NCBI GenBank assembly: GCA_018894105.1
Contig: CM032121.1
Coordinates: forward strand, 18,696,730-18,760,729
Direction of reading: 5' to 3'
Origin: Jacaranda mimosifolia
Lineage: Eukaryota > Streptophyta > Magnoliopsida > Lamiales > Bignoniaceae
Length of the DNA: 64,000 bases
Made by a program: the position numbers and the translations under genes. Below are positions 34,578-46,537 of the stretch, piece by piece (the stretch's first letter is position 1; each line of letters starts with the position of its first letter). The notes beneath the pieces were generated by a model. The model saw only the letters and a program-made list of their open reading frames with translations, was not told the origin of the DNA and ran no database searches.

Positions 34578-36290
34578 TAATTCATGCTTTAATTTGAATT
34601 TTTGGTGAATGGATTCAAATCTCGAAATACTTGATTCAATTGATGAATTTGAGTGTTTGAATGATTTTGTATGTGAATCCCTCGTTGATGAATTGAGATA
34701 TGCTAATATGTGTTTTAATTGTTGATTCATGTGTTGTCATGATTTGATTCATGGATGATTATGTTAAATATTGATTTAGCATTTATTTATGTTATATGTT
34801 GATACAACATGATTTATTTTGGCCTTAAGATATTTTGATCATTTTTGGATCCAATTGGATTGGAGTTAATTGGAGATTTTGAAGAATATTGATTCTTACT
34901 TGCACTTGAATTTTGAAGCATGTTTGAACACTTGAATTTCTATTTTTGAAAGGTATTTTAAATCTAAAAATTCATCTAAATTGTGTAAAAATGAGTTATG
35001 GAAGTGTCTATAAGGGTTTGGAGTACAAAAAACATAAAAGGGGGCCAAAAACTTGACCACAAGGTGGCTAGGCAGGGCTGCTGCCCTGCTACCCAACCTG
35101 GCCGGCAGCGTGTGCTCCTGCCGCAGGCTAGGCAAGGCAGCTGTGGGCAGCAACCTAGCCAAGGCTGCCTCATGGTTGCTTTTGGTGGATTTTTGTGTTA
35201 CTTTGTGTCTCTAACTTATTTTTAAACATTTTTGGATGCACAAGAGTTGTGTAAGTGTCTCAAAATAATGTTTGACATTTTTGAATGCTTTTAAAATTTT
35301 GTTAAGTTAGTCTTCAATTTAGTGCAAAAATGATATGCATAATTGTCATGTTTATTTTTGCTTGTTAATTAATTGTTTATGAGATAAACATTTAATTTGT
35401 TGAATTGAATGTCAATTCTTATTTATTGTTCATTTAATTGTTGAATGGATGATGAATGTATAGGGATGATCATGAGCCTTTAAATTGGTTTTATTTGTTT
35501 CAAGTTGTTGAAAAGAGTTGTATTACATAGTGGCTTGCATACCTCTTAATTTCTATCTTGTAAATGTTATGAGAGTAGAATCACTAGGAGTGAGGATTTC
35601 TTTTCTCTTGTAATTGTTGCAAGGAGACAAGAAGGTCAAGGGAATCAAGGAGGCATGAAAACCCATGAATGTATGAGATACATTTATGTAATAACTAGAT
35701 TTAATCAACCCGCTTAAAATTTAAGTAATGCACCTATGGCTCTAAGTGCACTACTTGGTTAAGGCTCATGGTCATCCCACCCTAGGAGCATGCTAGGCGC
35801 ATTTACTTATTTATGCTTTCTTTATCCTATTGATGTATGAGATGCATGGTTAGGATATAGAAAACATAAATAAAAGAAGATAAAATTGATGATATCTTTC
35901 AAAGTAAGAAAATCATTCTATTTAGAAGAGTCTACGTGCTTTCAAAATATTAAATCAAAATAGGTACAAATTAAAGGAGTTTTAATTAATCCATATCTTC
36001 TACCAATATTATATTACATTAGTTCCTACCACATATGTGTGATGTCTCACGAGTCGTGGGTCACGTTTATGGAGGAAATCCATGCCCACATACTTAGCAT
36101 ATGATGCAACTTTAATTTGAAACTTCTTATGCATTATCTCACAAGTCGTGGAATGACAGAGTGCGATTTTGAGTCGAAGATTGATTAGTAGGTCTGACTT
36201 AAACACCAGTAGCGTAGATGTCATACAAGTCATGGGTCTATATGAAGAGTGAGGCAAAACATATCAAGGATTGCATAGAGATGCAATTAG
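34578..36290 (+). other. Copia untranslated leader
   Basis: Long AT-rich leader without a conserved frame, holding a GC-rich island at 35066-35170. Four imperfect copies of a GATGTCTCACAAGTCGTGGG motif lie at 36041-36060, 36134-36151, 36217-36238 and 36320-36342. The last of these encodes DVSQVVG in the gag frame. Confidence 0.6.
35066..35170. repeat. GC-rich island in the copia leader
   Basis: GCTAGGCAGGGCTGCTGCCC, later GGCCGGCAGCG and GGCTAGGCAAGGCAGC. Low-complexity GCTGCC/CTAGGC sequence inside an AT-rich leader. Not coding as far as I can see. Confidence 0.65.
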
Positions 36291-37062
36291 CAAAAGTTGC
36301 TTACCTTAGGATTGTTGTGGATGTCTCACAAGTCGTGGGTCCACTACAATTGTCGGACACTATTGGTGATGATGCTGATGATGAGGCACGTGAAACATTC
36401 ACAAAGTGGGTAGATGATGACCTACAAACACGATGATTTATGATGTCTTCTATGTACAACGAGCTCCAAAAGTCTTACGAGCACATAAAATTGGTTCATG
36501 AGATATATTTGCACCTACAAGAGTTGTATGACGTGCAAACTAGACATGCGTGCTTCTAATTATCTAAGAAATGTTTCTGGACTAGAATGAATGAAGGCTC
36601 AAGTGTCTATGGTCATAGCCTTAAGATGATTGGTCACATTGAGAAACTTGCTCAATTGGACGTAGTTATGAACAATGAGTTTTATGTGGATTTGATCCTT
36701 CAATCATTGCCTAGCTCCTTTAACCAATTTGTTATGAACTTCAACATGTCAAACAAGAGGTAAAGATTAACGAATTGGTCAATATGTTGGTGATCACCGG
36801 GGCAACTATGAAAAAAGACAAACTTTTAATGCTTGTTTCTTCTCTAAGTCTAAGGACGCTAAGGGTGCTAAAAAGGGAGGTAAGAGGAAGAAAAGTTCTT
36901 TCTCAAAGGGAAAGCAACCCTTGAACCCTCGAGCAGAGTTAAGAAAAAGAAAGAGGCAAAAGCCGATGCAACTTGTTTCTATTATGGCGAGAAAGGCCAT
37001 TGGAAGAGAAATTACAAGGAATACCTTGCAACCTTTGGGAAGGGTATGTACTTTATTGAAAT
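36291..37062 (+). pseudogene. Copia Gag and zinc knuckle
   Basis: Gag blocks EARETFTKWVDDDLQ, then SSMYNELQKSYEH, EGSSVYGHSLKMIGHIEKLAQL and LILQSLPSSFNQFVMN are typical of plant copia capsid proteins. The CCHC zinc knuckle near 36974-37018 reads CFYYGEKGHWKRNY: the second and fourth metal ligands are Tyr instead of Cys. Stops occur at the DLQ block (TGA, 36434-36436) and elsewhere. Confidence 0.85.
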
Positions 37063-37084
37063 ACATTTAACGATAAATTCTTCC

Positions 37085-38449
37085 TTATAGGTATTTGATA
37101 TCCCGTGTGGTTCTCACATTTGTAATTCGTTACAGGGAATGGAAAGAAGGAGTCCGAATAATGGGGATATGATCCTACGCTAGGCAATGGAGCAAAAGTT
37201 GTGGCCAAAGTCGAAGGTGTAATGAAGTTAGACTTAGTGAGCTCCTTACTTGTATTAGATCTATGTTATTTTGTACCTAATCTTGTTAAGAACGTCATAT
37301 CAATTCCAGTTTTGGATACTGAAGGATTTAATTTTTTTTTATATCAAATGGGAATTTGAAAGCAATAAAGAATGGTCTTTAGTTGCTCAAGGTACATTAA
37401 ACAATGGATTATACATTTTGGATTCTCAACCATCATTAATGCACATTTAACAAAGTAAAAGAAAATTAGATAACCAAGATGATGCTATGTTGTGGCATGC
37501 TAGACTTGGGTATATTTCTAAGAATAGGATGAACAAGTTAGAAGCCTTCAAAGTACTAAACGTTAGTCGCATAGAGGATCTTCCTATTTGTGAATCTTGT
37601 TTAAAAGGAAAAATGACCAAAAATCCTTTTATAGGACAATCAGAGCGAACCATAAGTCCTTTAGATTTGACCTATACAGATGTTTGTGGACCATTAAGAG
37701 TTAGTGCGAGAGCTGTTTTTTCATACTTCATTACCTTCACTGATGATCATACTCGATTCGGACATGTGTATCTTATGAAGTACAAGTTCGAAACTTTTGA
37801 AAAGTTCAAAGAGTATAGGAATGAAGTAGAAAAGCAATTAGGATTAAGTATTAAAGTTCTTCAATTGGATCGAGGAGGGGAATACTTGAATATCGAATTA
37901 TTGAATTAGTATTAAAGTTCTTCAATTGGACCGAGGAGGGGAATACTTGAATATCGAATTCTTGAATTATCTTAAAAAGAATGGAATTCTCTATCAACCC
38001 AAAACAATAGAGTAGCCGAGAGGTGAAACTGTACCTTATTAGACATGGTACATTCCATGATGAGTTTTACTGATGTGCCTATATCCTTTTAGGGATATGC
38101 ATTAGATATGGCGGCGAGGCTACTAAATGTAATACCCTCAAAGTCAGTGCCAAAAACACCACATGAGATGTGGTATTGCAAAACACCTTCTTACTCTCTT
38201 CTAAGAGTTTGGGGGTCTCCCGTATACGTCAAGCAGTTAGTGGGAGACAAGTTAGATGCAAGATCCACCTTGTGCAAGTTTGTGGGATACCCAAGAGAGT
38301 CTTTAGGTTATTATTTCTATGATCCCTTAGAACAAAAGGTGTATGTTTCAAGGAATGCTACCTTTTTGAAAAAAGAATCTCTATTAGATAGAAACGACGT
38401 TGTTCTTGATAAAGTTCAAGACGATCATAAAATCCTACAAGCAATATAA
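37085..38449 (+). pseudogene. Copia protease and integrase
   Basis: The protease active site normally read as DTG is DIP (37097-37105), followed by the conserved CGSHICN. The GAG-pre-integrase zinc domain reads LWHARLGYIS...CESCLKGK, the second His being Tyr. Integrase core: LDLTYTDVCGP and ITFTDDHTRFG, then LQLDRGGEYL. A 61-bp tandem duplication (37847-37907, 37908-37968) falls on the DRGGEYL block, shifts the frame and creates a stop. The C-terminal integrase part (AARLLNVIPSK, then LRVWGSPVYVK) is open at 38108-38449. Confidence 0.88.
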
Positions 38450-38499
38450 ACAAGTAAACATCAAGAGCCTAATACACAACCTCTGAGAAGATCAGACTA

Positions 38500-39246
38500 G
38501 ATCAAGAAGCAACCCAAAAGGTTTAGATTCCTTTATGAGACGAGGCAAGCAGATAGTGAATTGAAGACCTACGAGGAAGCCATGTTAGACATAGATTCGG
38601 GACATTGGCAAGAGGCCATGAAATTTGAAATGGACTTAATGTAATCAAATAAAGTATGAACTTTAGTAGATCTACTAGAGGGTATAGTATCCGTTGGTTG
38701 CAAATGGATATATAAGCAAAAGCTAGGAATTGATTGAGAGGTTACAACCTTTAAGGTGCGACTAGTGGCAAAAGGTTATACTCAAAGACCCAGTACTGAT
38801 TTCAAGAAAACCTTTTCACCAGTCGCTATGCCTAAGTCCATTAGGATTATGCTTGCCATAATCATATATTATGACTATGAGATATGGCAAATGTATGTGA
38901 AAACTGCTTTTCTCAATGGAAACATTGAAGAAGAAATTTACATGGAGCAACCACAAGGTTTTACATCAAAGAGAGTGAGCAAAAGGTTTGCAAACTCAAA
39001 AGGTTTATTTATGTACTAAACAAGCATCCCGAAGTTGGAGCATACATTTTGGACAAGACAGTTAAATTGTTTGGCTTTATCAAAAATATGTATAAACCTT
39101 ATGTGTACAAGAAGGCTTGTGGGAGTAGTGTACATTTTATTATACTTTATGTCGATGACATTCTTCTCATTGGGAATGAGGGAGACATGTTAGAGTGCAC
39201 TAATGCATGGTTATTTTCACAATTCTCTATGCACGATTTGGGATGA
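38500..39246 (+). pseudogene. Copia reverse transcriptase
   Basis: RVT_2 blocks: RLVAKGYTQRP..DF, TFSPVAMPKSIR, YEIWQMYVKTAFLNG, IYMEQPQGF, and the catalytic YVDDILLIGNE (near 39145). The first catalytic Asp (usual QMDVKTAFLNG) is Tyr (38894-38896). A stop lies after FMY at 39017-39019 and another before the next domain. Confidence 0.9.
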
Positions 39247-40111
39247 ACATCCTACGTATTGGGAATATGGTTCTATAGAGATAGATCAAAGAGGATGTTG
39301 GGGCTTTCCCAAACACTATATATTGCCAAGATACTAAAGAGGTTTACTATGGAAGAATCTAAGAAGGGATTCATTCCTATGGGACATGGTCTTCGTCTCT
39401 CTAAGTTTATGGCCCCTAAGACTGACGACGAGAGAGAAAGAATGTCGCACATACCTTATGCGCCCGCTATAGGGATCATAAGGTATGCCGTTCAATGTAC
39501 ATGGTTGGATTTAGCACACACTCTAAGCGTTATGAGCCACTTTCAATCCAACCCCAGTGATAGCCACTGGACGGCTGTAAAAGCAATCCTAAAGTACTTG
39601 AGAAGAACTAAGGATTTATTTTTAGTATACGGCAATGGAGAATTGAAACTCTAGGGGTTTTTAGATTCTAGTTTTCAATCCAATATAGATGACCTAAAAT
39701 CCACTTTTAGAGTTATATTTTGCCTTAATGGTGGTGTGGTGAGTTGGAAAAGTTCCAAACAAGACACCACTAGGGCTGATTCAACCATCGAGGCAGAATA
39801 TATTGTGGCTTCAGAAGCTGTAAATGAGGGTGTTTGGATGTAGTGCCTAGCATTGTTGAGCCTGTAGTTGTCTTCTGAGACAACAATGAAGTGGTTGCAC
39901 AAGCAAAAGAGCCAAGATCTCATCAGCAATCCAAGCACATTTTGAGGTGTTATCATTTGACCTAGGAGATCATTGATAGAGGTCACATCCGAGTGGAGAG
40001 GTTAGCCTTAGAAGAGAATATAACAGATCCACTAACTAAACCCCTAATGCAAAAGGTCTTTGAATGACATCTTGAGAAGATGGGTCTTAAGACTATGGGG
40101 AATTGGCTTTA
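39247..40111 (+). pseudogene. Copia RNase H and pol C-terminus
   Basis: Continues RVT_2 (GLSQTLYIAKILKRF, SKKGFIPMGHG, YAPAIGIIRYAVQCT) into RNase H (VSWKSSKQDTTRADSTIEAE, then YIVASEA) and the usual tail NITDPLTKPL...MGNWL, with TAG at 40109-40111. In-frame stops near 39651 and 39840 break it. Confidence 0.88.
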
Positions 40112-40126
40112 GGGAAAGTGGGAGAT
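40111..40126 (+). promoter_or_regulatory. Polypurine tract
   Basis: GGGAAAGTGGGAGAT immediately before the 3' LTR, the expected plus-strand primer site. Confidence 0.85.
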
Positions 40127-42357
40127 TGTTGGAATAGTGCCCCACAGCTACTTAGATTGGCATGTAAACTATTTCACTTGTGATACAATCTTGATTGAAT
40201 GATATTTATATAAAATGGCCATCTTGATCTTGTGCTCATTTTTCTTCACTAGCATTTGGTTGAAGCCCCTAGATCACACAAGACTACGGGACTCGATTAT
40301 GCACTAGGTGGTGATCATGAAATAACTCTTACACGGTCTTGATCTTAAAATATTCCAACGGGGCATCTAAGATTCAGATAGATTTGCACTAACAATGCAT
40401 AAATCCAAAGAGTTCAATATTGCATCGTTTCATGAGCAATCCATGTTAGACATGGGTGCATGTTAGTGTGTGCTTGATAGAGAACAAGTTCACTGAAGAC
40501 TCACCTAGAGAATCCACTAGATAGCCGAAGTGGCAAGTCAATAGTGGCAAGTCCTCTAGCTTACACTAGTACATATAATTAATCCTTAGACCTGTGAATC
40601 ATTGGTAACCTTGTGTTTAGGACCTCATCCCTTGACTATTCTTGGACCACGTAATAGGTCATCTTAGGTTGAGATTGAGTATAAGCTACTTAAACATGGA
40701 GTTTTGTGAGATCCAAGATGGGATCGTCTCCTCACCGTTGTGAAGGGTGAGTGTATCTCCTATGTATTCTATACTGATCGATTCCAAGAAATCTTTGTTC
40801 AAGATAGTATAACAATTTGGAAAAAGAGTTTTTCAAAGATGAGGTCATACAGGGGAATCAAACATTGAGATTAGAAACAAAATTATCGAGGCTATTGAGG
40901 AGTAGACAAATATCCCGCCTTAGGTCTCTTTCAGGAGATAGAAGATTGAAAGACCGTATTTTGTGGCAAGAGTATAGCTAGAATGGTTCATCGAGCACAT
41001 ATCCATTTCACCCAATTAGTTAGGTTCCACGGGCTTGTTGTTTCACATCGACCATGGAGATTGGGTACTCTTCAATTAATGGAGATTAATTGAAAGAGTT
41101 ATTAGTTTAAAGGAGTTTAAACTAATGTGAATATTTCAATATTCAATATATCATAATTAATTGTGAGCCCATGTCCAATGAATGGGTGAATCTAATGGGT
41201 CACACATAAAAGCATAAAGGAAGTTCTACTTGATGGGAGGAATTTTCTAGAGAGTTAGAAAGTTCACCTTATGGAGAAGAATTCGGTTGACTAATTTTTG
41301 GTCATCTTAGCTTGATTAAATTAATTATTAAATTGATCAAAATAATTTAAGGAGTTAAATTAGACCAATTAAATTAAAGGGTTAATTTAATTGGTGCCAT
41401 GTAACAATTAATTAGTCAACTTAAAGAGTTAAATTGACACCATTTAACTTAAATAGTTAAGTTAATTGACTTAAAAAGTTAAGTCAAACCAATTAGTTAA
41501 ATTAAAGAGTTAATTTAATTAAAATGAGATTTTGAATATGGAGGGAAATTAAAATGAAGGATTTCATTTGAAATTAATTTAGGAGTAATTTGCATTACAT
41601 TTCATGAGATGAAATGTAGATACAAATTAAGTCTAAATGCATGTGATATTCACATACAAGCAAGTTGGCAAGTTGGCAAGTTGACAAGTTGGTTGCCAAG
41701 TTGGAAACTACCTCATGGGAGGTGTGATGCCAACTAGCATCGCACCATCGTCTCCATAAATAGAGGTGGTCGGCCATGAGGGAAAAAAGTTAAGCTAGAT
41801 TCCCATTTTTCCCTCCAAATGTGTGATTTACTCATGTCTTGAAGTTTCACACTCTCTATACCAAATTCCTCTCATCTTCTCTTAAAATTGCCCCCTCCTT
41901 CCTCCTCTCATTTTCTATCAGATTTGAGGTGGATTGGAGCTCTCTTTGGGTGTGTGGATTATTACATTAGAGGCTCAACATTTAGGGGGCTTGTGATCTT
42001 GTAGATCCATTGTTGTCTCCTATTTTTTGAAGCTGATTTGGAGGACTTTGGAGATCTGATCGGGCTAAAATTTTTACAACAACTTTCTATATGTGTTTAT
42101 TTGTTCTCTGTAAAGTTTCAGCCAATTTGGAGTTGAGGAAGGCGGTCAAGGGATGGCGTTTCTCTGTTGTGCGCTGATTGCTCCTTTTGAAGAGTTCATA
42201 GGAGTTTTCTTGTTCTACCTTTGGATTTAGCATTCAAGATAATTTTTTGTTTTAAATTCTCATTAAATGCATGATTAGATCCTTGGAGTGGAGTAGGAAA
42301 GTTACTTTTAGCCTTCTTATGGTTTTATTTTTGATCAGTATCCTACTTCTACCTTCA
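40127..42357 (+). repeat. 3' LTR of the copia element
   Basis: Starts TGTTGGAATAGTGCCCCACA and ends TTCTACCTTCA. The TATA box equivalent reads CATAAATA near 41755. Contains the roughly 75-bp segment missing from the 5' LTR. Confidence 0.93.
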
Positions 42358-42423
42358 AATACGAACTTGCCATCAGCGAAGACGCTCGGCACAGCTAGCT
42401 TTGCTTTCGAAAGGTTCAATGCT

Positions 42424-43226
42424 GTAGCCATTAGGGGTATGCATGTGATTAAAATTAGCTCTGTCGGATAAACCTTTTTCAAAGTGGAAAATAAAAAATT
42501 GAACCTAACAATTTGGTTTGGTTAAGTTTTTAATCACTTTTTCCTAGTACAATTTTGGTTAAAACCAAAACTGAACGGTCAAGATCCGTTCACTTTCTAC
42601 TTGTATTTTTTCTTGTACCAGAAAAATTTCCTTGAGGCGGATAATGGAAGTGGTGATGATGGCAAAAATGAAAATTTAACTAATAATGGAGATCCAAATG
42701 CAGAGAAGAGGTATGATTCATTTTTAGTTTAGTTTTTGACATACTAGCTAATCTTCTTTTAATTTTTTTCTTTTTCTGTAAAAATAACCAATGATCATGT
42801 TGCTTTGCCTTCTAACTTTATGAGTATGGGGATTCAGTATCTGGATTTAGTATTTGCTTCGTGGTGGTATTTTAGTATCATTTACTAAATTTTGCAAATT
42901 ATTTGTTTAAACTCTATGTAAACCATAACACCAATTTTCAATTTTGATTTTCAATATGATTTTGGTTAGATGATGATGATGATGATAAAAAAATAGAATC
43001 AAAAATTGAATTTTTTTAAATGTATAATCAAAAACCTAATCAAACACTTTGGTTTGGTTTGGTTTATTCGATTTGTGGCAATAATAATAATAATAATAAT
43101 AGAATCAAAAATTGAATTTTTTTAAATGTATAATCAAAAACCTAATTGAACACTTTGGTTTGGTTTGGTTTATTCGATTTGTGGCTGGTTTGATTGGTTT
43201 TGATTTTTTTGCACAACCGTAGCAGG
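42424..43226. mobile_element. hAT-like non-autonomous element
   Basis: 42432-43218 starts TAGGGGTATGCATGTG and ends TTTTTGCACAACC, in the TAGGGGTGTGCA style of plant hAT MITEs. The flanks GTAGCCAT (42424-42431) and GTAGCAGG (43219-43226) share five of eight bases, so the duplication is weak. The interior has GGTTTGGTT-rich sequence, a direct duplication of about 90 bp (from about 42990 and 43100), GAT and AAT trinucleotide runs, and an open stretch at about 42620-42709 bounded by CAG and GGTATG splice-like sites. Confidence 0.6.
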
Positions 43227-43802
43227 AATTACTGGCTTGGTGGAGGATGCGTAGTACATAGATTAATACTACACTTAGGAGCAACATAGTTCTCTTACAA
43301 AAGAAGAAAAGTCTCTTCATCCCTGAAGAGGATAGAAAGAATTAGAAAGAATAATGGATGAGGAATGAGGCAGTACCCTTCCTTTACGTCAGTATGTAGC
43401 CATCAGTCTTCCCTTCGAGTTCATCAATTACACCAATTGCTTACTACAACTAGAGTTCCAACTTATTCAATCATCCCTCAACCTTAGGAGGATCATGAAG
43501 ATGCATTAGTTTTGTACACGATTATGACAACAACTATGTTTGCTGGTGTTTTGAAGGACAGATTAATTTGACGTGTATTGTAATATATAAATATTTCAAT
43601 AATTTAGGCAATGGGATTCTAGAATTAGTGGTGTTTTGTACTGTATAAATGTGCTTTTGGCTAATGATATTATGGATAAAAATTACTAAATGATAACCTT
43701 GTTACTGGATGATAAATATGAATAGTTAATATGTTTTTTATTTATTGAGCATTTGTCTAGAAAACTCATTATCAAGTTATATGTTACATATTGCTAAACA
43801 AT
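43227..43802. other. Intergenic spacer
   Basis: No gene or element recognised. Confidence 0.45.
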
Positions 43803-45484
43803 ATAAGCTATGTTTGGACACAGTCTGGAGGAACAAAATTGTTCTGCCAGATCATATCCAAACATGCACCCCCATTCTCTAGAAAACGCACCCCCCCAAA
43901 TGACTAGAAATCCCTTGCTTTTCAATTGGATTTTCACCAAAATGACCCCACCACATCTCTCAGTAGAAGTGTAGATCTTGTCTTCTTTCTCACTCTCTCT
44001 CCCCATTTCCTTCAACCCCATTTTTGCCTCCCTTCTTCCTCTTCCCTTTCCTTAGTAGATTTTTGACGCTATTTTTTTGGTATTGCAGGAACCGAGTTAA
44101 CCCAAAATTTTCCCTCATCTTGGGGAGTTGAATGAGTTTCAATTCATGCTAAAAAAGAGTTTGGCATCCGATCCAAAATTTTCTTCCATCTAGATAGAGT
44201 GAGTCCCGTTTCTTTGTATGTGAATAAGTTTCTACTCTAACTCATCCTCTTCTCAGTTCTTTATGGGTCTTAGTGGGATAAAAAATAATAAAAGGAGTTT
44301 ATATCTTTTGGGTCCTTGGAAAAACTATTAGATCTACATCTGGGTATGCGTTTTCCTTGGTTTATATTGGTATTTCATAGAAAATTTGTGGATAAGGTTT
44401 TTGGTTTTGTGTGGTACTTTACATTAAATTATATATGTTGCTTCTTGTTTCGGCATTTTGCAAGTTTTTCTTCGAAGAATCGAAGCAAAGGTTTATTCTA
44501 TGGCGTACGGTGGACATCCTTGCATGTAATTTGAATGTTTGATATGTAGGGTTAAGTTAACAGTAAGTTTAAAGGCTGGGATCCATGGTTAATTTGATAT
44601 ATTTTGCTATTCCTTTTTTGTTTGTGAGATTCCAGATTATGGATTTGGGTTGTAACATAACCAATTAATCGATTGGTTATATTATCTGGATTCACCGGTT
44701 TTCCTGCTTCAATTTTTAGGAGATTTTTTATTACTACAGTACATTACTGGGGACTTTTTCTTTGAATCTTTAGACCCATATGCACAGGTTCATATTGTGT
44801 TTCATTTACCTAATTCTTTAAAATTTGGAGTTACCTGCTGAAAATTGCAATTTCTATGATTATCTAGTATGTGAAATTGAAGTTACAGTTGTGCATCCTT
44901 GTGCTTGGCATCCCTTTTTTTCCTTTTCAGTATTGAATATGAGTACAGAGCGTGCTTCTCTGTGGTTTTTGTGCTGTAAGCTGAAAAAATAGTGTCTTTT
45001 GTCATGTCATACTGGTTTGTAATTTAGATGAAATAAATTTATAGTACTAATTTGTTTTTTCCCTATACTTAATCAGAAAAAACATATGCGTATGTTGCTT
45101 ATATGCTAGCTTTTTTCCTAGTTTTTTTAGTTGAGATAAAGCTATATGAAGCATGCTTGCCTGTGTAGATTCTTTTGTGAGCTGCATCAATTACCTCTTT
45201 TGTCATGTCATGTGTAGTTGGAAAGTAGTTCTGTACTATTTCTTGACTGCATTTTTTCTCATGTGCATGCACTGTATTACTTTAATATTCACTCCACTTT
45301 GCACTATTCCACCTACCTCCTATGTGTCCTTACCTCAAGGACATTTATATGTGTATATACATGGGCAACTTCTTTGAGTAAAACCATCCCAAACTAAGTA
45401 AGCTTTCATCTTCTTCCCTGCTCATTCTCCTATTCAGTCACATTTCTCTCCCACTGCAATTAGAACACTAAATCATATTTTTAG

Positions 45485-45600
45485 ACACGGCTATCACTAC
45501 ATCCTCCTCGGCTGATAATTGGACCAATCTTGAGGATTCAGTCCCAATTTCTTCTTCACATCCAACATACTCTAACTCCTCAACCAGCTTTAGTTCATCA
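45485..45600 (+). other. Candidate orphan exon, Ser/Thr-rich
   Basis: 116 bp open in one frame (DNWTNLEDSVPISSS region), preceded by a T-rich acceptor ending TTTTTAG and followed by the strong donor GTAAGG. A second possible exon at 45808-45868 ends at GTAAGT. Could be a 5' exon of the Harbinger ORF1 or of an unknown gene. Phases between the two are uncertain. Confidence 0.3.
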
Positions 45601-46247
45601 GTAAGGCTCTACTTTCATGCTAAGTGCACGTTATTTTTCCTTTATTACTTGGAATATTGAATAAATAGTTTGACATGTTGATATCATGAGGTTATTTTAT
45701 GTTGGAATTATATGCTTGAATGAAATGTGCGACTTACCTGTTGTATTTGCATATTATGTGTACCTTAGTTCTTCATTACCTACTGTATGATGTTTGTACA
45801 TATTTAGATGATATTTTAGTTGAAATGTGGCATCACGCTTGGGGTTTCTCCATCCATGAATTGGAGAAGTAAGTCATTCCCCCGTGATGACTATTTAAGT
45901 TGATTACATAATGCTATCTACGTGTGTTGTACTTCACTGAATTGTTGTGAAGTTTAGCATAAAGTGTACTATTATCCTTTGACATGAAGGGTTCTATGTA
46001 ATGGCCCTTGTGATTGTTATTTTTCTCTCTTCCTCATCTAGTGTTGTTGGTTGGCTACTGTTGTCTTTAGGGGTCGGTTGAGGTTAATGTTATCACTCCC
46101 TATTCCGAATATTTGTCACCTCTCCATTCAATTTTTTTTCCATTTTTCGTTGACATTATCACTCCATTTTAGGTCTAGTTATGTGTCCATAAAAGTCTGC
46201 CACTTTTCTTGCTTTAGGCGTGTGTCCAATTATGTATTTAAGTTGCT

Positions 46248-46537
46248 GTCCATATTTTCAATGTACTCAATTTTCACTTTATGTTGCCTAAAGTCTGTTT
46301 CCAATTTTTTTTGGCCAACTTGACACCAATTACTTCCATGATTTCAGCCTTCATTTTACATAAGGAAAGTCTATTTTCCTCAAAATTATTGTCCACACAT
46401 TTAATGTACTCAATTTGTTTTTTTTTTTTTTGTTGCTTCAAATCTGGTTCCAGTGATTTTTGGCCAAGTTGACAACAATTAGTTCATGATTTCAGCCTTC
46501 ATTTTACATAAGGACAGTCTCATTTCCCCAAAATTAC
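46248..46537. repeat. Tandem duplication, period 143 bp
   Basis: GTCCATATTTTCAATGTACT (46248) and GTCCACACATTTAATGTACT (46391) each lead into TTTTGGCCAA.TTGACA and CATGATTTCAGCCTTCATTT. Confidence 0.8.

Larger units (their letters stand above)
32379..42357 (+). mobile_element. Complete but inactive Ty1/copia retrotransposon
   Basis: 9979-bp element: 5' LTR 32379-34562, primer-binding site 34565, leader, gag-pol about 36.3-40.1 kb, polypurine tract 40111-40126, 3' LTR 40127-42357. The order gag, protease, integrase, reverse transcriptase, RNase H is that of Ty1/copia. The flanks are GATAT (32374-32378) and AATAC (42358-42362), three of five matching with two transitions, so the duplication is plausible but decayed. 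The two LTRs differ by many substitutions and by an indel of about 75 bp near 32800, so insertion was not recent. It is the only full copy in the window of the family that also left solo LTRs at 20.2, 22.9 and 48.8 kb. Confidence 0.93.

Noticed and set aside
46051..46472. Phe/Ser-rich open frames
   Set aside because: Overlap a 143-bp tandem duplication and T-rich runs; no domain recognised.
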